Assembly (NCBI GenBank): GCA_900552185.1
Contig: URYT01000007.1
Coordinates: 1 to 21,015, forward strand
DNA length: 21,015 bases
Origin: an uncultured Collinsella sp.
Lineage (GTDB): Bacteria; Actinomycetota; Coriobacteriia; Coriobacteriales; Coriobacteriaceae
Reading direction: 5' to 3'
Both the position numbers and the translations under genes were made by a program. This document shows, piece by piece, positions 7,653-15,733 of the stretch (its first letter is position 1; every line of letters begins with the position of its first letter). Under the pieces are notes generated by a model, which saw only the letters and a list, made by a program, of their open reading frames with translations, ran no database searches and had not been told where the DNA came from.

Positions 7653-7742
7653 ATGCTTCGAATGCTGCTTGAGTGCCTCGGAAAGTTCGATAAGCGCCGT
7701 GAAGAGCGAGACCAAAGCAACCAAGAGCTCTACGAGCTCTGA
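7653..7742 (+). CDS. Possible 29-aa small protein
   Basis: ATG at 7653 opens a 29-codon frame beginning MLRMLLECLGKFDKRREERD and rich in charged residues, ending TGA at 7740-7742 right before the terminator hairpin at 7744. The tight fit between stop codon and terminator is the main support. There is no good ribosome-binding site, and an 11-codon frame from ATG 7637 (behind AGAGGT) overlaps it, so the pair could also be chance in a non-coding RNA. No function is assigned. Confidence 0.25.
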   Translation: MLRMLLECLGKFDKRREERDQSNQELYEL

Positions 7743-7743
7743 T

Positions 7744-7790
7744 GGGCCCGGGATGACCGCTGATTCAAGTCACCGGGCCCAAATCTTTTT
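7744..7790 (+). terminator. Strong rho-independent terminator
   Basis: GGGCCCGG (7744-7751) pairs perfectly with CCGGGCCC (7773-7780). TGA/TCA extends the stem inside after a two-base bulge. AAATCTTTTT follows (7781-7790). The T tract is on the plus strand only, fixing the direction. Confidence 0.75.
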
Positions 7791-7823
7791 CATGCATTTG
7801 AATAGAGCGGGCGATTCTCTTGG

Positions 7824-7839
7824 GGCCGTCTGCATGGCG
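7824..7839 (+). repeat. 16-bp direct repeat, left copy, flanking the exonuclease gene
   Basis: GGCCGTCTGCATGGCG is identical to 8696-8711. The two copies bracket the exonuclease gene at 7953-8687. The remainder of 7791-7952 shows no gene or clear signal. Confidence 0.6.
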
Positions 7840-7952
7840 TGCGACCAGCGCATGGTATTGCGCCCCGCTTTCATGTCCGCACGGGCGCCTATCCTTACGG
7901 CAATGTAGCCGCCTATGTAGCAAGCGGCAGTTGACGGAGAAAGGCCCTAACC

Positions 7953-8687
7953 GTGTCAGCTGAAAAGACGCCGTGTATCTCGGCTATCGATACGACGAAC
8001 TTTACGCGCCAGATCGTGCTGGACTTTGAGTTTGCGCCGGTGCCAAAGCAGCGCCAGCGCCGTGGACTGCGCAATGAGATTATCGAGGTCGGTGCCGTCA
8101 AGCTCGATTACCACGGCAACGTTATGGGCGAGTTCTCGCAGTTTGTGCAGACGGAATTTACCGAAGGCGTTGCGTTCCCCGTCCGCGAGCTTACAGGGAT
8201 ATCGGCCGTGGACACCGCGATGGCCGACCCGCTCTACATGGTGATCAAAAGACCCAGCGATTGGATCGGTCGCTACTCCGCCCAGGTGGTTTGCTGGAGC
8301 GGGGCGGACCGTCGACAGCTTTTGACCGAGTGCCAGGCAAAGCACATCGACCTTTCCGCATTTCCTACGGATTGGGCCGATCTGCAGGCGTTTTATACCT
8401 CGATCATGGACGTGGGCAGCCACGGGTGCGTCTCTTTGAGTGACGCGGCAACGTGGTTCGGCATCGAGTTCGACGAGTCGACGGGTCACGCCCACAGCGC
8501 CCTGGCCGATGCGCGCGTGACCGCTAAGCTGCTCAAGCAGATGATGGAGGGGGACTATCATGTGAGCCCGCGCGCCCAGGAAGTCCGCCAACGGTGGGGG
8601 ATGGGCGAGCGAGCTCAGACGCGCCTTTCCAGCAAGTGCCCCGAGCTGGGCGACCTGCTGCTGAAGCTGAAGGCGGAGGGGAGATAG
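7953..8687 (+). CDS. DEDDh-type 3'-5' exonuclease (DnaQ/RNase T-like), 244 aa
   Basis: GTG start at 7953 follows GGAGAAAGG (7936-7944) by about 8 nt. The three exonuclease motifs are in order: Exo I with Asp24 and Glu26 (IVLDFEFAP) followed by NEIIEVGAVKL; Exo II around Asp119 in VVCWSGADRRQLL; Exo III with His181 and Asp186 in HSALADARVTAKLL. This is the DEDDh two-metal-ion nuclease pattern, which removes nucleotides from 3' ends of DNA or RNA. The substrate cannot be told from sequence. Exo II has Ser-Gly-Ala before the Asp where many relatives have Asn-x-x-x-Phe. The gene stands alone, convergent with the minus-strand gene ending at 8731. Confidence 0.87.
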   Translation: MSAEKTPCISAIDTTNFTRQIVLDFEFAPVPKQRQRRGLRNEIIEVGAVKLDYHGNVMGEFSQFVQTEFTEGVAFPVRELTGISAVDTAMADPLYMVIKRPSDWIGRYSAQVVCWSGADRRQLLTECQAKHIDLSAFPTDWADLQAFYTSIMDVGSHGCVSLSDAATWFGIEFDESTGHAHSALADARVTAKLLKQMMEGDYHVSPRAQEVRQRWGMGERAQTRLSSKCPELGDLLLKLKAEGR

Positions 8688-8695
8688 GCGGCGTT

Positions 8696-8711
8696 GGCCG
8701 TCTGCATGGCG
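8696..8711 (+). repeat. 16-bp direct repeat, right copy, flanking the exonuclease gene
   Basis: An exact match to 7824-7839, starting eight bases after the exonuclease stop codon at 8687. It lies in the 43-bp gap between the convergent genes. No T-rich terminator is evident there. Confidence 0.6.
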
Positions 8712-8730
8712 CGTGGCCTGTCGCGTATCG

Positions 8731-10002
8731 CTACTCTTCCTGCCGCTTGGCAGGCAGGATGTAGACGTTCTCGGCGTCCACGGCGATCTGCGTGGGGCGG
8801 TTGTAGAGGGTATCTACTTCCATTACGCTCTGCTTGAACGGCGCGACGTCAGGCGTCTTTGCCCGATGGAGCTTCTCGAGGAGTTTCTCGGATTGCCTGT
8901 CGTTGAACCTGCCGATGTCCTCTCCTGCACCCTCGAGCGTCTCGTCGATGAGCGTATGTTCGCCCACGGGGGTCTTTGCGATGGCGTGACCGAGCAATTT
9001 GCCCGCGGACGCGATGCCGCCCAGCAGTGCCGCATCGACGGTGTCGGCAGTTCCCGCCTCGAGGGCGTCGTAACACTCGGTGTAGAGCTCGCGATACGCA
9101 ATCGAATCGGCCTCGATCTTCGCGGCGGCGTCCGCAAGCTTTGCGGGCTCGAAGTTCTGGGCGAGCATGGGTTCGAGGAACAGTGAGAACGCGTGGATGT
9201 AGGTGGCGAGCTGGCAGTCTTTGAGGTAGTCGAGCACCTTGTCGAGGCGTCTGCCCAAGCCGTCTCGCACCTCGATGAACCCTTTCTTTTTCAGATCCGC
9301 TTGCGCCTGCGAGCGGAAGAGTTCCATGTCCTGCGCGGACGACTGCTTGATGTCGAGCACCTTCATATGGACGTTTGCCATGTAGGTGGCGTTGCCGTAG
9401 TTGAGGCCGTAACCGTTGAGGATGTCTGCGAGCGTCTTGAGGTTGCCACGCATGTTGGCCTTGTCGCGCTGACGCATGTACTCGAACATCTCGTCGACGG
9501 ACTCCTGGATGGAGTCGAGCTTTTGGTTTATCTGCGCGATTGCGGCTGCCATGAACAACGACGTCGGGTCGTAAGGCACTTGAGTGACGCTCGTGGCGAT
9601 GTCGCCCTCGACTACGTGGAAGCGCGCCTGTCCAAAGCCCTTGACTGCGTCGCGGTAGCCCCCTGTGAGACCGCTGCCGTCCTTGAACGAGTTGAGTTTC
9701 GACGGATCGAGCGGGTTGCCAAATTTGTCAGTCGCCTGGAGCAGCGTGGGTACGCTCACCGTATTGGTGACGGTGCGGAACGTCGAGGGGAGTGAGGCGA
9801 GCGCTATGCCGAGCTGGGGGATTCGTTCGAGCGGGAGCGTGATGGCGCCGGAGACGTCTGCCCGCTCCTGAGTGAGCGCGAGGTGGATTTTGGTGGATGC
9901 GAGCTGTTTTGCCACGAGTCCCTCTCGCTCGCCGTCCGTCGAGGGTCCAATCTCGTTGTCTACCATTGCGTGCTCCCTGTTTGCGTTGATAGTCGTGGAC
10001 AT
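8731..10002 (-). CDS. Unassigned helical protein, 423 aa
   Basis: I chose the ATG at 10002 because GAGGTGAG lies about 3-5 nt before it; the frame stays open ten codons further to a TTG at 10032, which has no such site. No enzyme motif is recognisable. Residues 150-187 (SLFMAAAIAQINQKLDSIQ and onward) look like an amphipathic or coiled-coil helix, followed by a largely helical middle with LADILNGYGLNY and KVLDIKQSSAQ blocks. Residues 323-343 form a Gly/Ala-rich hydrophobic segment (DAALLGGIASAGKLLGHAI) that could insert in a membrane. There is no signal peptide. It resembles a scattered family of uncharacterised proteins in Firmicutes and Actinobacteria, from memory only. It is divergent from the restriction operon at 10261, sharing a 258-bp gap, so a defence role is possible but not shown. 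Confidence 0.75.
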   Translation of the reverse strand: MSTTINANREHAMVDNEIGPSTDGEREGLVAKQLASTKIHLALTQERADVSGAITLPLERIPQLGIALASLPSTFRTVTNTVSVPTLLQATDKFGNPLDPSKLNSFKDGSGLTGGYRDAVKGFGQARFHVVEGDIATSVTQVPYDPTSLFMAAAIAQINQKLDSIQESVDEMFEYMRQRDKANMRGNLKTLADILNGYGLNYGNATYMANVHMKVLDIKQSSAQDMELFRSQAQADLKKKGFIEVRDGLGRRLDKVLDYLKDCQLATYIHAFSLFLEPMLAQNFEPAKLADAAAKIEADSIAYRELYTECYDALEAGTADTVDAALLGGIASAGKLLGHAIAKTPVGEHTLIDETLEGAGEDIGRFNDRQSEKLLEKLHRAKTPDVAPFKQSVMEVDTLYNRPTQIAVDAENVYILPAKRQEE

Positions 10003-10176
10003 TATCTCACCTCGGTCAAGCGCCCGATTCAACTGACGGCTAAATCGTTATGAGGATGCGGCTCGGCTGCCGCCGGCGTCGAGGGTAGTCCGTTCCGTTG
10101 CCATCCCTAGTCGTGGCTGGCTGTGCGTGTGTGGTCGGCGGAAAATGACTTTTCTGAACTATTCGCTTCGCTAGGG

Positions 10177-10205
10177 TTGGCGCGCCCGCCGCACTTCAAT
10201 AGAAT
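10177..10205 (+). promoter_or_regulatory. Promoter of the restriction-modification operon
   Basis: TTGGCG (10177-10182) and TAGAAT (10200-10205) are 17 bp apart. Transcription would start near 10212, giving a leader of about 49 nt before the ATG at 10261. This rules against translation from the upstream in-frame GTG at 10123. The surroundings from 10198 are AT-rich compared with flanking DNA. Nothing else was found in 10003-10176. Confidence 0.5.
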
Positions 10206-10260
10206 TAATCTTCTGTTATTTCGTGTTATTTTTGGTTGTTTACAGGAAGCGGTTCTTGGC

Positions 10261-11238
10261 ATGCAAAACAAACTAGCGCGCATGGATGATGTCGCTGCCT
10301 ATTTTAACGTTACCCCCGAGACAATCCGCAACTGGATCAAGACCCGTGATTTCCCCGCGGCAAAGATTGGCCGGCAGTGGAGATTTGACTGGGATGCAGT
10401 TAAGGAATGGCGGGATGGCGCGGCTGCTCACACGCGAAAAAAGACTTCTTATAAAGACTATGTATCCGCCGTCTCGGCCCTCAACGGCAACCGCGAATTC
10501 AGGGCAGAGATTAATCGCGACGGTGTTCGCCTAATCAATGGTGATTGCTTGGTCTCGATGGAGGGTATTGCTGACGGCAGCGTCGATTTGCTTCTTACCG
10601 ACCCTCCTTATAATCTTGGGCTTTTTATGCAGGAGCGGGCGACGAACCTTAGGCGAATGCGCGAAAACTATTTTGGGGCTGCCGGTTGGGACAACCTAGG
10701 TGCTGACGACTGGGCCGAGTCAATGGATAGCCTTTTTGGCGAAGCGGCCCGTGTTGTTCGCAAGGGTGGCGCGCTCATCGTCTTTATGGCCGTTATTAAG
10801 CTTGAAACGCTTATTGGATTGGCACAGAAACACGGCTTCTATTACAAGACCACTGGAACCTGGCATAAGCTAAACCCCATGCCACGCAACATGAACCTTC
10901 ATTTCATTAATTCAACTGAGTCGTGGGTCTATTTCGTCAATGATGCTAAAACAGGAACGTTTAACAATGATGGCAAGGCCCTGCATGATTTCTTTGAGTC
11001 TCCAGTCACCCCAAAAAGTGAGAAGGAGTTCGGGAAGCATCCGACCCAAAAGCCTGTTGAGCTGATGGATTACTTCGTCAAAACGCTCACCAACCCTGGC
11101 GAAGTCGTTCTCGACCCCTTCATGGGAAGTGGTAGTTCTGGCGTATCTGCAAAGGGGCTCGGCCGAAAGTTCATCGGAATAGAACTCGACGAAAACTACT
11201 TTGATATTGCTATGCAGCGCATGGGAGTTAGCAGTTAA
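10261..11238 (+). CDS. DNA amino-methyltransferase, beta class, with N-terminal HTH domain, 325 aa
   Basis: The ATG at 10261 follows AGGAAG (10244-10249) by 11 nt and the predicted promoter. Residues 8-50 are an excisionase/MerR-like helix-turn-helix (MDDVAAYFNVTPETIRNWIK). The methyltransferase follows: catalytic motif IV DPPYN at 114-118, HPTQKP at 260-265, and the SAM-binding motif DPFMGSGSSG at 285-294. The order IV then I marks the beta class, and DPPY favours N6-adenine over N4-cytosine methylation. It is the first gene of a five-gene operon, and its TAA directly abuts the next ATG. Its job should be to protect host DNA at the operon's recognition site. The fused HTH may add promoter control or DNA contact. 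The target sequence is not readable from sequence. Confidence 0.9.
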   Translation: MQNKLARMDDVAAYFNVTPETIRNWIKTRDFPAAKIGRQWRFDWDAVKEWRDGAAAHTRKKTSYKDYVSAVSALNGNREFRAEINRDGVRLINGDCLVSMEGIADGSVDLLLTDPPYNLGLFMQERATNLRRMRENYFGAAGWDNLGADDWAESMDSLFGEAARVVRKGGALIVFMAVIKLETLIGLAQKHGFYYKTTGTWHKLNPMPRNMNLHFINSTESWVYFVNDAKTGTFNNDGKALHDFFESPVTPKSEKEFGKHPTQKPVELMDYFVKTLTNPGEVVLDPFMGSGSSGVSAKGLGRKFIGIELDENYFDIAMQRMGVSS

Positions 11239-12303
11239 ATGAAACCTACTGTAATCGATTTATTTGCAGGCGTAGGGGGTCTATCTCTTGGTTTTGAGAT
11301 GGCAGGTTTCGAAGTTGCCTTGGCAAACGAGTTTGACCCCTCTATTGCCGAAGCATATAAGCGAAACCGTCCTGACACGAGGATGATTGTGGAAGATATT
11401 ACTAAACTACCTGTGGACGATACCTTCGGACCTTACGAAGGCAAGGTCACGGCCGTTATTGGAGGACCTCCTTGTCAGGGGTTTTCGCAGAAGGGCAGCC
11501 GGAAAAGTATTAATGATCCGCGCAATTTTCTTTTTCGTTATTACTTTGAGGTTGTGAAGCGGGTAAAGCCCAAGTACTTCGTAATAGAAAACGTTCCGAA
11601 TCTCCTTACAACAGAAGGAGGATACTTCAAGGACGAGATAATCGAGCTGTTCAGTGGTATTGGCTATGCTGTCAGCTGTGGCGTCCTGTGCGCTGCGGAT
11701 TTCGGCGTGCCACAGGATAGACACCGTACATGCATTCTGGGAAAACTCGGGGCAACAGAGCCTATTTCCCTCCCGAAACCTAATGGAGCACACACCACTG
11801 TCTGGGACGCTATAAGCGACTTAAGCTACCTCGAATCTGGTGAAGGGTCTGAAGAGCAGGGATATAGGAATCCCCCACAGAGCGGTTATCAATGTATGCT
11901 TCGAGCCGGCTCAAACGAGCTGTGCAATCATATCGCGACACGCCATAGCAGGGTAACGCTTGAAAGGCTCGAAATGATTGCGCCTGAGTGCGGCAAGGAG
12001 ATGCTGCCGGAGGAACACCATACTAAATCAATCTACAGTGGCACCTGGTGCCGCATGAAAAAAGACGGCATCGCCAAGACGATAACTACGCGCTACGATA
12101 CGCCCTCTTCCGGAGAGTTCACCCATCCGTATCTCAATCGGGCTATCACTACTCGAGAAGCTGCCAGAATTCAATCCTTCCCTGATACTTTCCACTTCTA
12201 TGGAAGTAAATCTTCGCAGATGAAGCAGGTCGGCAATGCCGTTCCACCGTTGCTTGGCAAAGCAATCGCCGAACGTATATTGGACGATATGAAGAATGAT
12301 TAG
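11239..12303 (+). CDS. C5-cytosine DNA methyltransferase, 354 aa
   Basis: ATG at 11239 touches the TAA of the upstream methyltransferase, so translation is probably coupled; GGGAG lies at 11223-11227. All hallmark motifs are present: I DLFAGVGGLSLGF (7-19), IV GGPPCQGFS (75-83) with catalytic Cys79, VI ENVP (117-120), VIII QDRHRTCIL (159-167), IX TREAARIQSFPD (305-316) and X QVGNAVPP (330-337). The target recognition region is the stretch of about 110 residues between VIII and IX, which is short. The enzyme methylates carbon 5 of cytosine at one sequence. Pairing with an amino-methyltransferase in the same operon suggests each enzyme guards one strand of an asymmetric site. Confidence 0.95.
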   Translation: MKPTVIDLFAGVGGLSLGFEMAGFEVALANEFDPSIAEAYKRNRPDTRMIVEDITKLPVDDTFGPYEGKVTAVIGGPPCQGFSQKGSRKSINDPRNFLFRYYFEVVKRVKPKYFVIENVPNLLTTEGGYFKDEIIELFSGIGYAVSCGVLCAADFGVPQDRHRTCILGKLGATEPISLPKPNGAHTTVWDAISDLSYLESGEGSEEQGYRNPPQSGYQCMLRAGSNELCNHIATRHSRVTLERLEMIAPECGKEMLPEEHHTKSIYSGTWCRMKKDGIAKTITTRYDTPSSGEFTHPYLNRAITTREAARIQSFPDTFHFYGSKSSQMKQVGNAVPPLLGKAIAERILDDMKND

Positions 12304-12316
12304 ATAGGTAACGCCC

Positions 12317-14269
12317 GTGACTGTTCCATTTCCTTATACACTTTCAGCGCCACTCGATCCGAGACTAATTACTAAGACTTCGCTCCCCAAACCGAAAGCC
12401 GCTATTGCCCTGCTGATAATTCTTTGGCTTGTGAACGATAAGTCTGCCGAAGTCTCATACGGACGTTCCAGTGGTGCTTCGGATGAGGGTGGTCTAATCA
12501 ATGAGGAACTCGTTGAGAGTATTGAGGGCTATGCTGCAGATCACGGCGTTGAACTAAGCTCTGCAGATATTGAGTCCTGTCTTAAGAACAATCCTCTCCT
12601 CACAAGCCAAATGGAAGCGCTCAACGCTCCGTTCGAGCTTATTTGGCGCTTGGGAACGCTGAGCTTTACGGATGGCACGCTCAACAGGTCTTCCGAAAGG
12701 AAGGGAGGGCTGCGATTCCAGAAATCGATTCGCTTCAGTTCTAATCTGGACCTTGTGGGCATCCTGGAGGAAACCGATCCTGACGGATTTGCTCGTGTTC
12801 TTATGAGCTGGCTTACTGAAGGGCGCATCCTGTGCTCCGATGATATTGAGACTAGGCTAACGAGGATGCTGGCGGTGTTTTCTGAGCCGGCTCTTTATAA
12901 GACGTGCAAGGGTGATTCGGGGACCGTATTTGACATCAGTGGCGTCTACGGTTCGTTATTGGAAGATAAGGATAATACGGGCGTCGACCTAGTTGAGGGC
13001 AAAGAAGCGCAGGGGCCGACAAGGATACTCAAGTCAGCCATCGAAGCAGGCCTTTTCCCTGATTTAGTTATTGGTGGTCGCACGGTCTCTGTTTCCAAAG
13101 ATGCTAAAAAAGCGGAACTTGAGGCTTACGTTTCGCGCATTCGTGTTGGCTTGCAGCTTGCCAATGTCAAGCTAGACACTCTCGAAAGGAACACCATGGA
13201 AAACCGTTCTAACGTCAAGCCCTTGAATGAACCTCGTAACCTCATTTTTTTCGGTGCACCCGGCACTGGTAAGTCGTATCAGCTAAACAAGCTTGCGAAG
13301 GATTCTTTTGTGCGAGAGAACGTCACGCGCGTAACGTTCTACCCTGACTACACGTACCCACAGTTCGTCGGGTGCTTCAAGCCGATCACCAGATACAGGG
13401 ACGATGTTGGCGAGTCTGTTAGCGAACTGGAGTCGTACATCTCTTACGAATTTGTGCCGGGTCCGTTTCTTGAGACATACGTTAAGGCTGTGCAGAATCC
13501 CGACGAGAACTTCCTTCTTATCGTGGAGGAAATAAATCGAGCCAATCCTGCCTCTGTGTTTGGCGATGTGTTCCAGCTGCTTGACCGCGATGCTGACGGG
13601 CGAAGCGAATACGAGGTCGCAGCGCCGAGGGAGATGCGCGACCATCTTTCGGTCTTCCTTTCCGAATACGCTACCAACGGCCATGCTACAGACCCCGTAA
13701 AACTAATCGATGAACAGCATCGCTTGTCAATGGAGACCGAGCGGCTCTCGTTGCCTCCAAACATGTACATTTGGGCGACTATGAACAGCGCCGACCAGGG
13801 TGTCTTTCCCATGGACACAGCCTTCAAGCGCCGCTGGGACTTCCGTTACATGGGAATCGATGAAGGCGAGAATGCTGATGTGGGTGGCAAGGCCTTGAGC
13901 GAAATCGAGGTTCCCTGCGGTAAGCGCACTGTCGTGTGGAACAGATTGAGGCACGCCATCAACGAATTCATGGCAAGCGATGATCTGAGAATCAACGAGG
14001 ACAAGCTGCTCGGACCGTTCTTTATTGCGCCCTCAGCTCTTACGCCTGAGCGCTTCCCTCGTGTTTTCAAGGACAAAGTATTGCTCTATCTCTACGAGGA
14101 CGCCGGCAAGACCAAGCGGACGAAGATGTTCAAGAGGGAGTTCAACACTTACGCAAAGGTATGCGAGGCGTTTGACAGAATCGGCGTGGGCATTTTCGGC
14201 AACGGCTTCGATGACCATCTAGTTTACGGTCACGCCGATGATGCTGACGATGTCGATGCCGGGGAGTAA
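12317..14269 (+). CDS. McrB-like AAA+ motor subunit of a LlaJI-type restriction system, 650 aa
   Basis: GTG start 13 nt after the upstream stop, behind AGGTAA. The N-terminal 300 residues are poorly conserved and probably bind DNA. The AAA+ domain is clearly McrB-like: Walker A GAPGTGKS (313-320), TRVTFYPDYTYPQFVG (337-352), VPGPF (380-384), Walker B LIVEEINRANPASVFGD (401-417), and ATMNSADQGVFPMD (487-500) with the N-x-A-D motif that McrB uses for GTP, then FKRRWDF. McrB-family rings hydrolyse GTP and drive translocation or activate a partner nuclease. The partner here is the LlaJI-like protein encoded next. In LlaJI the equivalent is R1. GTP rather than ATP use is inferred from the N-x-A-D motif. 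Confidence 0.9.
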   Translation: MTVPFPYTLSAPLDPRLITKTSLPKPKAAIALLIILWLVNDKSAEVSYGRSSGASDEGGLINEELVESIEGYAADHGVELSSADIESCLKNNPLLTSQMEALNAPFELIWRLGTLSFTDGTLNRSSERKGGLRFQKSIRFSSNLDLVGILEETDPDGFARVLMSWLTEGRILCSDDIETRLTRMLAVFSEPALYKTCKGDSGTVFDISGVYGSLLEDKDNTGVDLVEGKEAQGPTRILKSAIEAGLFPDLVIGGRTVSVSKDAKKAELEAYVSRIRVGLQLANVKLDTLERNTMENRSNVKPLNEPRNLIFFGAPGTGKSYQLNKLAKDSFVRENVTRVTFYPDYTYPQFVGCFKPITRYRDDVGESVSELESYISYEFVPGPFLETYVKAVQNPDENFLLIVEEINRANPASVFGDVFQLLDRDADGRSEYEVAAPREMRDHLSVFLSEYATNGHATDPVKLIDEQHRLSMETERLSLPPNMYIWATMNSADQGVFPMDTAFKRRWDFRYMGIDEGENADVGGKALSEIEVPCGKRTVVWNRLRHAINEFMASDDLRINEDKLLGPFFIAPSALTPERFPRVFKDKVLLYLYEDAGKTKRTKMFKREFNTYAKVCEAFDRIGVGIFGNGFDDHLVYGHADDADDVDAGE

Positions 14270-14275
14270 TCTACG

Positions 14276-15733
14276 ATGCGCCAAGCATATGTGCGCGAGC
14301 TAAAACCGTATTCCGTAACGACGCTTGCCGACAAGTTCGGCATGGAGCCGGGGCAAGCTCTCCTAGTGATTGAGGGGCTGATGACCCGCGGTATCGTGAG
14401 ATATCGCACCGACAAGTCCGCTAAGGATACGGATGCCTTTGACGAGGACGGCGCCAAGGACGATGAACGTTATCAGTTCAACTTCGTTGGAATAGTCATG
14501 GTCGCGGGTATTGTGATAATCGCGTACCCAAAGTACTTCAAGGAGGTGGTGCCCTCGCGCGACGAACTGCGCCAGGTCATGCGTCTGCTCAAGCGCGACG
14601 CCGGGAGAGCCATCATGCCCACGCTTTCGGACGATGGCGAGCAGACTGATGACAGGCTCCCGGTGATGTTGGCACTGTTGGAGCTCTATGCTGAGTACGG
14701 GGTGTATTCGAACTATGTCGAGGGTCGCGAGCTTAACGGCTCCGGCACCATCGATTGGGGCCGAACAATTAGCAACCATCTTCCTTTGCTTTCTGGTGGC
14801 CGCCCGATCTATGTCGAATACGAGACCCGCATGACGCTGCGCGATGAATCCGACTTCATCACCCGCTTACACCGCGCGGTGCTGACTGAGTGCTCGAAGC
14901 AGCTCTTCGATGCCCACGTCGGAGACTTACTGTCTCTTGACGAAGTGGAGCTTTCAGATGAAGAGGTGAGCGATTTCGGCGATCCCGAGACGCTTGAGTG
15001 GCGTCTCGAACGTGAACGTGATTCGCAGTTCATCGATTGGAAAGTCGCCGTGCTCGACCTTCTGTGGCGCTACCTGTTGAATCGTGAAAGCACGACGGAG
15101 CACGATGAGATCAGCGCGTTGGGCTCATCAAGCTTCTTCCATCTGTGGGAGATGGCATGCAAAACGGCGTTTGGGGACGAGCTCGATTCGAAGCTCGGGA
15201 AACTCGGCTTTCCGCTTAAGGGCGAGTGGATTGAGCGCAAGCGAGACACGCTCCTGGGCATCATCGAGTCTCCGAAGTGGGGACAGCGACGGGACGAGCG
15301 CTACATCGAGTGCGATCCTGTCGCGACGCTTATCCCCGACATCATCGCTTTCGCCACGGACGAAGATGGACGCCGCGTGTTCGCGATTTACGACGCGAAG
15401 TACTACGTCCCGGAGGTCGCTAGAAAAATTGAGAAGCAGCCCGGACTCGAGTCGGTGACGAAGCAGTTTCTCTACCAATCGGCGTACAAGGATTTTGTTC
15501 TTGACCACGGTTTCGACTACGTGGTTAACGCGTTTTTGGTGCCAAGCGCAGAGAGCGAACTTAAAGAGCTGGCGAGGGTTTCGTTTCCTAAAATCATGGG
15601 TGAGGTGGAGCCGCCGTTTAGCAATTACATCCACATGTGGGCGTTGCCTGCCAGCGCGGTGTTTGAGACGTATCTGCGAGGCGAGAGGATTGACACGGAA
15701 TCCATGAAGAAGATTTGGGAGAACGGAGAATAG
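14276..15733 (+). CDS. LlaJI-family restriction endonuclease subunit, 485 aa
   Basis: ATG at 14276, 6 nt after the McrB-like stop, preceded by GGGGAG. Residues 13-44 look like a winged helix (VTTLADKFGMEPGQALLVIE). The region IYVEYETRMTLRDESDFIT (178-196) and the C-terminal core resemble the LlaJI endonuclease family, which replaces McrC beside McrB-like motors. The catalytic PD-(D/E)XK pattern is visible as Pro354-Asp355 (LIPDIIAF) and Asp373-Ala-Lys375 (FAIYDAKYY). It should cut unmodified DNA when driven by the upstream GTPase. Length fits the family. No damage or frameshift is visible, so the system looks intact. Confidence 0.85.
   Translation: MRQAYVRELKPYSVTTLADKFGMEPGQALLVIEGLMTRGIVRYRTDKSAKDTDAFDEDGAKDDERYQFNFVGIVMVAGIVIIAYPKYFKEVVPSRDELRQVMRLLKRDAGRAIMPTLSDDGEQTDDRLPVMLALLELYAEYGVYSNYVEGRELNGSGTIDWGRTISNHLPLLSGGRPIYVEYETRMTLRDESDFITRLHRAVLTECSKQLFDAHVGDLLSLDEVELSDEEVSDFGDPETLEWRLERERDSQFIDWKVAVLDLLWRYLLNRESTTEHDEISALGSSSFFHLWEMACKTAFGDELDSKLGKLGFPLKGEWIERKRDTLLGIIESPKWGQRRDERYIECDPVATLIPDIIAFATDEDGRRVFAIYDAKYYVPEVARKIEKQPGLESVTKQFLYQSAYKDFVLDHGFDYVVNAFLVPSAESELKELARVSFPKIMGEVEPPFSNYIHMWALPASAVFETYLRGERIDTESMKKIWENGE

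Larger units (their letters stand above)
7575..7790 (+). ncRNA. Candidate short transcript of about 215 nt (small RNA or small-protein mRNA)
   Basis: This interval is bounded by a plausible promoter (7540-7568) and a strong intrinsic terminator (7744-7790). It contains a GCCCA/TGGGC hairpin near 7582-7602 and a short possible ORF at 7653-7742. I do not recognise a known RNA family such as SRP, 6S or tmRNA. The start is inferred from the promoter. Opposite to it, the minus strand carries an open stretch with a hydrophobic helix (VELLVALVSLFTALIELSEALK) but no good start codon or ribosome-binding site, so the plus strand is preferred. Confidence 0.35.

Noticed and set aside
7648..7908. 86-aa frame starting at a TTG
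   Set aside because: It runs through the strong terminator at 7744-7790, has a rare start with no ribosome-binding site, and shows no recognisable features.
10123..10260. 46-codon N-terminal extension of the first methyltransferase
   Set aside because: It starts upstream of the predicted promoter and transcription start, and the HTH domain begins properly at 10261.
12317..15733. Classical type IV McrBC system that cuts methylated DNA
   Set aside because: The nuclease resembles the LlaJI family rather than McrC, and two methyltransferases share the operon, which fits restriction of unmodified DNA.
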